64,000 bases of DNA from positions 1-64,000 of the forward strand of contig KV419407.1 of NCBI GenBank assembly GCA_001630475.1, given 5' to 3'. The notes under the pieces were generated by a model. The model worked only from the letters and a program-made list of their open reading frames with translations, did no database searches and had not been told where the DNA came from. Every line of letters begins with the position of its first letter. The first letter of the stretch is position 1. Shown here piece after piece: positions 56,501 through 64,000 of the stretch. The DNA is from Sistotremastrum niveocremeum HHB9708 (taxonomy: Eukaryota > Basidiomycota > Agaricomycetes > Sistotremastrales > Sistotremastraceae). A program made the position numbers and the translations under genes.

Positions 56501-58666
56501 GGCTGACCCGAGCTCTGCGCGTCTGTCGAGGAGAGTGATTTGAGGAAGGAAGGAATCTTGAATAGAGTGGTGGTGCCCCCTTTGGAAGTCTCGGTTGGTG
56601 GCATGCTTCGCACACGCGTAGGAGGAGAAGAGGGAGCTGCTGGGGCGGAACTGCTGGGAGTGAGAAATGGTCGATGAATGGTCGTGTCCCTGACAGTATC
56701 GTGATTTTCGGGATCACCCTCGACACGACCGGCCTGAACCACTTTGCGGATCTGCTCTAATGCATGGTCCATCTCGTGGAAATACGCAAAGAAATATGAA
56801 TCAATCGAGTTATCCTCCTTATCCACCACCTTGACTTCGATGGTTTCACTGAAGTCCATGGCAGTCGACTTTTCGACATCGACGATGATACTGTAAGGGA
56901 TGGAAATCTTGACGGACTCGCCCATATTCTGTGCCTTGAATATGACCTGCTCCGCGTCAAGCTATGCCTATCAGACCATACAAATATGTCACCTTGCGAA
57001 TGGCTTTCACCCATTCTTCGCGACTAGGCGTTGAATCGGCTGATAGTGTGATTGTCTTCTGGTTCGTCCGGATGCGGAAGCCTTTCGTCTCTGAAGGCTC
57101 ACAAGAAATGGCATAACGCAGATCTACCACGCCTCGTGGAAAATAAGGATCCTGTTGTGACAATTAGGAGCAGTGAAGGCCACCAGAGGGAAAGACATAC
57201 AGAAGATGACTGATACCAAGAAAGCGCATCGTTCTTGAGAACAAACCAATGTTTGATCCAACGTTTCGTTCGATTCGTCTTCTTCTGCAACGAACCCGAT
57301 TTCAAGATCTGATCCTCCCGACTTGGCATGTGGGCAAAGAAACACAGATGGGTTGTGGTGAGATACATGTAGCCTTGAAGCACTGCATCCAATTAGGTGA
57401 GCCACTGTATATTTGGGCAATGTTTATGAGATTCACAAACTGAACGTAGAAGCCAGCACGGTAATTCTGCGAACGCATCTTTAGCAGTTGGGCTCAACGC
57501 TGGTGAAATCGAACTCACCTGCGACAACTTCGTTAACCTCAGTCAGCTCGAAAACCTCTCGAAGCTTCTCTGCCAGGCGTGCACGGCGCATCAGCCGCAC
57601 AGTGGCAAGGCTCCCAGCGCGACTCATGGTGGTGCGTTTCACTGGACCGCGCACATGATCAGGGCGCGACATGGTAGGCATTTCGCTTGTCCCAGGAGTG
57701 TTAGGAGTCGATGTGTCGAAATCAAGCCCATCTTCGATCTCATCTTCAATATCACCATCGGTTTCGGACGGTGAAGAATCGTAGGCGTCTTGTCCTGTGA
57801 AATATTCGGGGATGCGCACACTCGGTTTCTGGGACGGCATCGGGGTTGTTAACAGAGAGTCACCACGTTTTGCTCGAGCCACGGGTCGATGTATAGTATG
57901 AATTGATGAAGACAATGGCCCTGGTGCTGCTGTTGCTGCGCCGGAATCACTGCCGGAGTCAATGTCTCCAATATCTGACCCCTCTTCAGGGTCTTGATCC
58001 CATGGTACAGCCTGTAAGGCTTGTATCAAGGTCTGAGTCCCAGCAAACATCTGAAAGCGACGAGTTCGATCGGTCAGGGTAGTTGCCACACCGAGGCGAG
58101 GCGAGCTTACGGAACCGGCGCCAGACACATTCTGCAAGGAGGGTCTGGAGGGTGCATTAGATGGCTTTATAGTATTGGTGTTATCGTTGTCATTGGATGT
58201 TGGCGGGGGTGTTAGAGGCGAAGGGGGTCGAATGAACGGTGAATCGTCAAGGTTAGGCGATGACGCAGTTGACTCGGCACGATGTTCTGAAAGAGAGTGG
58301 TTAGAGGAAGAAACATGGACGAAAGTAAGGCAGGTTGTTACGTTCAGGTATAGAATTCCGACGAGATTCATGCGCAGCTGCTCTCGTTTTACCTTTGAGA
58401 CTGAATATTCGCTTTGGACCCGACGTCATGGAAGTTGAGTGTTTGTCACGCTCCTGCGCCTTCCCATGCGATTTGCTACGGGACAGCTTGTCGACTGCCT
58501 TCTGTATGACACTCTTTGGCGACTTGTGAGAGTCGTCGCTCTTGTTGCCGTCGGTGAGTGTTGAGGAGGCCAGACCGAGAGTTTCCGGATAAGTGTCTAT
58601 GGTCGTGCCTGCGATGGGATTCTGCAGGATGGGTGGTGGGGGCGCAGGGTAAGGACGTTCTGACAT
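53544..58666 (-). CDS. ATG26: sterol 3-beta-glucosyltransferase (UGT51/Atg26)
   Basis: Transfers glucose from UDP-glucose to ergosterol; in some yeasts needed for pexophagy. Start [12 protein letters not shown] at 58666, end at 53544; about 1,400 residues over about fifteen exons. Order: a disordered N-terminus; first GRAM region ([20 protein letters not shown], then [17 protein letters not shown]); PH domain ([19 protein letters not shown] to EWVKAIRKV); a Ser/Pro-rich insert; second GRAM ([31 protein letters not shown]); and a GT-B domain starting [20 protein letters not shown], with the UDP-sugar motif [20 protein letters not shown]. The C-terminal tail [12 protein letters not shown] is acidic. 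The PH plus double GRAM layout is that of filamentous-fungal Atg26. Confidence 0.94.
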
Positions 58667-59051
58667 TGGGTGATGAGCACTGGGCTCGGTGCTCGACGTC
58701 GTGCTCGCTGTCGGCGCGGCAGATAGTTAGAGGTGCAGTGATCGAGCCGACTTCCGCACAGAACCCCTGTCTCCAATTGAGCGGGGCGGCTGCGTCACCT
58801 CAACTCTAACCCAACCCAGCCTTCGGTCAAAAATTCACGCTCACGCTCTGACCTGCATCAATTGTGCCCATCAATTCTCATTCTCATTCTCTTGCAAAAA
58901 CACAACCAAGAGTCCTGAACATACGGAGCTGTGTTCGGTATCTCCGTGGCTGTCCCTGATTGAGCCTATTTGCATCCGTGAGCGCGTTCAACTTGAACCG
59001 TGTCTGCCTCGAGGCAGCAATTCTGTTTCTCTCTAACTCTCGCTTTTGCCA
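58667..59051. promoter_or_regulatory. divergent promoter, ATG26 / SUR7-like gene
   Basis: 385 bp between two start codons, holding both promoters. No specific element is recognised. Short CT-rich tracts occur near 58,870-58,900 and before the SUR7-like ATG. Confidence 0.4.
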
Positions 59052-60187
59052 ATGCCAATCATCCCTGGAGAAGTGTGCATTGGCTCTGCTACGTTCTTCT
59101 CGTACGTCTCGGTGTTTCTTCTCATTTTATCTGCTAACCCAAGTCTAGCTTTGTAGCAGTTCTGCTATTGATCTTCACCCATGTATGGAAGCTTCGGTCG
59201 CTCTCCTCCCTGCACTCACCATCTGACCAAGGTGGGCCAACTCAACACATCCACCATTCCCCGAGGGATATCGATGGCGCGTGATTTGATTTACGCGAAC
59301 GTGCACTCCATGCTCAAACATAGCAGGTTAAGATGAACGTGTCCGGGTTCGGGTGAGAATGAATCGCCTGCTGAGAGCAATCTTCTCCTGACGATTTGAC
59401 AGGGATGCTTTATCACAATCGCATGCCGGAGACTCAGCTGCTGGCTTATACACCACAAATGCCACCGCACCCCTTGAAGAAGGAGACGGGTTGAGGCAGA
59501 TTTATGCCTGGGGATTTTATTCCCACTGTGCATACGTTGCTCCCGAGCAAGGAATATGCTCCAATAAATCACAGCCCAACCTATTTCAGCCATTCGATAC
59601 TATGGTTGCGGACGCACCTGCCAAATTCCATACCGTCACCCAGTTTATTGTCCCAAATAGCGGATTTACTGATTCCAGTTTCTTGGGATCGCTTTCTCGA
59701 GGAGCGTATTGGTTATGTTTCATCGGATCCATCCTCGCCGCATTGGCGATGATCTTGTGAGTTAATCTGTGGCGACAACTTCTTTTACTCACTGTGCTCA
59801 GTGGGGTGAAGCGGGGCAACTTCACCTTCTTCCTATCGGCCACATTTGCTATCTTGGGGAGTCTCATGCTCCTCATATCGGCAGCTATCTGGACTTCAGT
59901 GGTCGTGAGGGCTCAGGCCGTGAACGGACAAGGAGTGCGTCCTACATACATCTGCGCATTTGAAGTCACCAAAACCCCCGGATCTAGGTTAACACTACGG
60001 CCACTGCGACGTCACCTATTCCGCTTGGTATTCACGTTTCGTTTGGGCCCGGGGTGTGGCTCTTGTGGGCGGCATTCGCCTCGCTCTTTTTCTCCACTAT
60101 TCCCTATGTCGTCAGGTAGTGTCGAGGTTTCCTTGTTGTGTTTCAGCGGGCTGACTCGGCGGCAGTTGTTTTACGTACCGGGGATGA
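59052..60187 (+). CDS. SUR7/PalI-type (claudin-like) plasma-membrane protein
   Basis: Four-helix membrane protein of eisosome or cell-wall sensing type. The start MPIIPGEVCIGSATFF runs into the first helix (FVAVLLLIFTHV). The extracellular loop holds YAWGFYSHCAYV followed by PEQGIC, the cysteine-containing claudin-like motif. Helices 2-4 follow: YWLCFIGSILAALAMI, FFLSATFAILGSLMLLISAA, VWLLWAAFASLFFSTIPYVV. The end is SCFTYRG at 60187, as in the family. About 240 residues over seven exons. Joining ISM to VKMNVSG seems to need a GC donor just after the ATG codon at about 59,275; this junction is uncertain. Head to head with ATG26. Confidence 0.82.
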
Positions 60188-60598
60188 CGAGCGACGTGAT
60201 TCGCGCATCTAAACGCCCCGAAAAGACTGTCTCAAGGGACTGTCACGCCTCCGGACGAGCTTCCTATGTAGTAAACCTACTGGACGGCGCGCCCACGAAC
60301 AAGATACGACTGACTTATTACGGCCGTTGGATGCAGGCAGTCCATGCGCAAAGATTTGAGCCCTGTATTTCGCACCATCTTTTTAAATTACGAAACCACA
60401 TTATTTGTAACTTGAATAAATGCAATACACATAGGATGTCATTAATGCATTGCGATTCCGCAGCGCCTTGAGACTCGGCAGAAGCGGAGTGTGACGCCAA
60501 ATTTATCTTCGCCAATCCACTTCGAGTGCCAGACGTCGATCTTTCCAGGCGACTAGCTCGTCCTCTGGCCTCTTAAAATAATCTGGAGCTGAGCCGTC
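60188..60598. other. tandem intergenic region
   Basis: 411 bases between the SUR7-like stop and the glucanosyltransferase start. An AT-rich part (about 60,380-60,450) is likely 3' UTR, the rest promoter. Nothing else seen. Confidence 0.45.
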
Positions 60599-62725
60599 AT
60601 GAGGTCTCTATCCACATATTCTCTCCTTTGTCTCCTCTTCGTCGCCTCTGTCTTCTCCCTGGATACCATCACCCGAGCAGGACGCTACCTCTACAATAGC
60701 ACAGATGGCTCCAGGTTCTATATCAAGGGAGTAGCCTACCAGGAGGAAGGTGCGTCTGTCATACCCTTCGCTATTGATATGAGCTCAAATTGTTCTCCAT
60801 GGTGTAGGCACACTTGGAAGCGACGCTGCCAACAGCCTTCCCGAGCCGACAGAGTTAGTCCGAATCGCTCGTTTTGAAGCGTCACCTTATAGTGTCCTCA
60901 GCTTTATAGACCCACTTGCGGATGCCCCAAGCTGTCAGAGAGATCTTCCTAACCTGAAAACTCTTGGAGTCAACGCCGTCCGGGTGTACAGGTGCGTCTC
61001 ACACGTAGGTAAAAGGCCCTGTCACTAATGCGGTACTCGTTAGCGTGAATGCATCCCTAAACCACGATGCATGCGTGCAGAGCTTGGCAGACGCTGGAAT
61101 CTATCTTATGTGGGTGAAACACTTGATTAGCTGGCGTCTCTGAATCTCTGTCATACAGCATCGATCTCTCACAACCCGTCAATGGTTCTCTGAATCGTGA
61201 TTTCCCTGCCTGGACTACAAATCTTTTGGATCTCTACATTGAAAATATCAACGCTTTCCTCAATTACTCTAACGTACTGGCTTTCAATGTTGGAAATGAA
61301 GTTGTCACGAGCCCGGCTGAGACCGTCGCGGCCCCGTTTATCAAGGCTGCCGCCAGGGACATCAAAGCCTATCTGTAAGTTTCCCTGGACAGCAATTCTT
61401 CCGCGTTTTGAGGTCGAAGTAGACGGTCTAAAAACTCCACGGCGCTCGTTGGATACTCTTCTATTGATGGGGATCAAAGCTGGAGGGGACCTCTCGCCAA
61501 CTTCCTCTCGTGCGATTCGGATGCAGATTCACTAGACATATTTGGATTGAATAACTAGTGCGCATCAGCTTCAGGTGGTGATGAATTTGCTGAAGCTTTT
61601 CTGCTCTAGTGAATATTGTAGCACTGCTACTTATTCCAACAGCGGGTATCCGTCTCTCGTTCAAGACTTCACGGTGAATTTCATGGCACAAACTATCCTG
61701 CGCCAGATGTTAATCCCTTCTAGAACTACAACATTCCTTTCTATTTCTCGGAATTTGGCTGCAATGTTGAACCACGCCTGTTCACCGAAGTCGCTTCAAT
61801 CTTTGGACCGAACATGACAGGTGTATTCTCTGGTGGTGTCGCTTTTGGATATTTCCAAGCCACAGTTCCAGGATTCAATCTGGTAGCCGCGTTGCCTTCT
61901 TCCTCAGCAGCTTTACTTACACTAAGAAATAGGTCAACATTTCGTCAGATGGCAGCACTGCAACACCCAACAGTGATTTCAACAACCTCCAACAGCAATT
62001 TGCCAACGTTACCTTCAACAATACGCCGTCAGAGTCCAGCGCGGGCTCAACTAGCTTCCCTTCTTGTCCTCAGCCAAATGCGGCGTTCTTGGCTTCCACT
62101 ACACTTCCGCCCACTCCCAACGATGAACTTTGCGCTTGTGTAGCCAACAGTTCCTTCAGTTGTGTCTTTACGCCTCAGACTACGAATACCACAGCAATCA
62201 TCGGGGAGCTGATTGGAATCGCCTGCGGGCTTTTGGCCAATCAAGGGTCAAACTGTGATGTCATCTCAGCATCAGGCTCAAGTGGAACTTACGGAGAGCT
62301 CTCCTTCTGCGACCCTGGTGAATATCTTGTCAGGTTTCGACCTGTCCGCTCATTATACTGACCACGCTCGACTAGGTACTCAATTGTCATGGGCTATGAC
62401 TGCTTTCTACGAACTCAACGGACGAAACCCCGCTAGCTGCTCATTTAGCGGCAATGCAACAATCAACACCGCAGGTCCTTCTTCGAGTGCGGCTGCCGAG
62501 GCTGCTGCGAACTCGTGTTTGGCAGCCGCACCAACCGGCACTTTCACGCCGACGGCTGCTTCCAGCGTTCCTCCCGTGACGGCGGCAGCAACTTCTAGCA
62601 CTTCTTCTTCTTCTTCTGGCAGTAAAAATGCAGGATTCTCGAAGTCACATCAACCTGCAGAGCTCATCGCTTTGTCTGTTGTGACGATTGTAGCCGCACT
62701 TGGTGGATTTTGGACTGTATTTTGA
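60599..62725 (+). CDS. GPI-anchored 1,3-beta-glucanosyltransferase, GH72 with X8 domain (Gas/Gel)
   Basis: Elongates and cross-links cell-wall beta-1,3-glucan at the cell surface. An N-terminal signal peptide (SLLCLLFVASVFS) is followed by the GH72 domain: RFYIKGVAYQ, NLKTLGVNAVRVY, acid/base Glu in AFNVGNEV (about 61,290) and nucleophile Glu in YFSEFGCN (about 61,750). The second half has a Cys-rich X8/CBM43 domain (CACVANSSFSCVF to NPASCSFSG). A Ser/Thr-rich stretch and a C-terminal hydrophobic tail (AELIALSVVTIVAALGG) give a GPI signal. About 540 residues over eight or nine exons. Many N-glycosylation sites. The gene belongs to the Gas1/Gel subgroup with the Cys-rich module. Confidence 0.94.
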
Positions 62726-62948
62726 TTTGAAGTTTGTTTTCTGTCTGCGGACTATTTCTATCTCTGTCGTTAATACCAAAGGACGTTTTGATTGCCTTCC
62801 TGTGCCATTATGTATACTGTGAACATTGACTATTTTTTCCATTCGAGTCTGACGTAGTCTACGAATCGACGAAACTCCGCTCGCGCATTTCAAACTCCTC
62901 TATTGGCTTCTTTTTTCGCAACTCTATCTGCCTGAACTGTTTCGGTCA

Positions 62949-64000
62949 ATGGCAACAACGTCCCCCCCTCCAGAGTCTGTTATCCCAGCGACGGGAAACT
63001 GGAGCGCACAAGAGCCTCAGACGTCTCGGGCTCCAGAGAATGAAGGCGCAATCAAAGATCTCCCCGAGAGCAATGGCGCTCCTATGAATGGATCACCTCG
63101 AGCAGCCGACGACCAGGAGCATGCGCAGTATATGGATACTGGAGGCGACTCCAGGAATGGCGACTCAAAACCTCTTCATCGCGAGAAAAAGGCAAGTTTG
63201 CGCGTGTATGGGCGGTGTATCTATCTAACTCGCCATGCCATTCTCTCTGTGGCTCGATCTCGTTTACAGCCAAATAAAGTCTACGTGGGCGGTCTGCCTG
63301 AACATACTCGTCAGGAAGACTTGCAAAGCTGCTTCGGAAAAATTGGTGTCATCACTGCCATAGAATTAAAGTAAGCATTTACTCCCTCACACCCGCGAGG
63401 TTCTCTAACCGTTACCTAGACTTGGCTATGGATTCGTTGTATGTTATGGGCTTGAAAGAATTTGTTCTGCAGTTGACCTTTTTTTCCAAGGAATTTGAGA
63501 CCAAAGAAGCTGCCGAGGAAAGCGTCGCCAAATACCACGAAGGCTATTTTATGGGTAACAAAATTAAGGTAGAAATCTCTCATGGCGGCGGCAGAAACCA
63601 AAGGCATCCGGGAGAACCTGGCGCATGCTTCAAATGCGGCCAGCAAGGTCACTGGGCGCGGTCAGTTTTTTTCCTAGTGGTGGCAGTGTGAAAATTAACG
63701 TTGGCACTTCGTTTTAGAGAGTGCCCTAATTCCAAGTATGTGATGGTCCCTCTGTTGCGCTTCCCATATTAACAACTATGATAGCCCACGCCCCCGAAAC
63801 GGAGAAAGTTACAGCGATAGGAGTCATCATCACACGCCTCGTGACTACCGTCACGAAGATATAGGTCGCCCTCCGCCTTCAGGTCGTGACGCACGATATG
63901 GCTATGACTATCCTCCTGTGGGACGTGAGCCTCGTGAATATCGCAGTCGACCTCTTAGTCCTCCACCTCGGGACCGTGATTATCCGCCTCCTCCTGTTCG
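62949..64000 (+). CDS. RRM + CCHC zinc-knuckle RNA-binding protein (SR/RSZ-like), cut by window end
   Basis: Probable splicing or mRNA-binding protein. The start ATG at 62949 opens a disordered acidic region. The RRM begins KVYVGGLPEHT (RNP2) and continues LGYGFV into an RNP1-like strand ending EFETKEAAEESV; the intron in the middle splits RNP1. A single CCHC knuckle follows (CFKCGQQGHWAREC, split by an intron). The tail is rich in Arg, Tyr, Pro and Asp (RDYRHEDIGRPPPSGRDARY). The layout RRM, knuckle, RS/RY tail is like plant RSZ22 and animal SRSF7. The 3' end lies beyond the window. Confidence 0.85.

Noticed and set aside
1-64000. CRISPR arrays, prokaryotic operons or prophage
   Set aside because: No regularly spaced identical repeats; intron-rich eukaryotic genes throughout.
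1-64000. Secondary-metabolite gene cluster
   Set aside because: Only one lone dioxygenase; no PKS, NRPS, terpene cyclase, P450 or cluster regulator.

Overview
The window looks like nuclear DNA from a filamentous basidiomycete (Agaricomycotina type). Almost every gene is broken by many GT-AG introns of about 45-60 bp, genes are tightly packed on alternating strands, and the protein families are fungal (Ssk2-type MAPKKK, Atg26 sterol glucosyltransferase, SUR7 and Gas/GH72 wall proteins, homoserine kinase). I cannot name the species. Gene models below were built by hand from reading frames, splice sites and family motifs.

Layout. 1-3.7 kb: no convincing gene; one 464-bp MITE-like element flanked by TA. 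3.7-18 kb: compact housekeeping block: a small orphan gene, homoserine kinase (THR1), a HAD-family nucleotidase, PEX10, MGR2/ROMO1, a RINT1/TIP20 tether, an orphan polytopic membrane protein, a PRELI/MSF1 lipid-transfer protein, a U1A/U2B''-type splicing protein and DIM1 (U5 snRNP). 18.07-26.65 kb: a Ty3/gypsy chromovirus-type LTR element with two 237-bp LTRs that look identical and a 5-bp target duplication. It sits about 120 bp upstream of the DIM1 start codon. A roughly 2.05-kb non-coding element with perfect terminal inverted repeats is nested inside it. 26.65-27.65 kb: a repeat-rich stretch. 27.65-64 kb: a second housekeeping block: TFIIIC B-block subunit, Ssk2-like MAPKKK, DRG1/RBG1 GTPase, a PhnP-like metallo-beta-lactamase, a second PRELI family protein (Ups1-like), RIC1, a YEATS/zinc-finger protein, a 2OG-Fe(II) oxygenase, ATG26, a SUR7-like protein, a Gas-type glucanosyltransferase and the 5' part of an RRM + CCHC RNA-binding protein.

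How the genes fit together. There is no operon-like pathway here, but some themes recur: spliceosome parts (U2B''/U1A, DIM1, RRM-CCHC), mitochondrial lipid and protein trafficking (two PRELI proteins, MGR2), ER-Golgi traffic (TIP20, RIC1), peroxisome and autophagy (PEX10, ATG26) and cell surface (SUR7, GH72, osmosensing Ssk2). The most unusual features of the host genes are repeated head-to-head pairs with start codons 68-164 bp apart and an unusually strong use of tiny exons (a 4-nt exon in MGR2, a 7-nt first coding exon in THR1, and four successive exons of 18, 16, 15 and 14 nt in DRG1).
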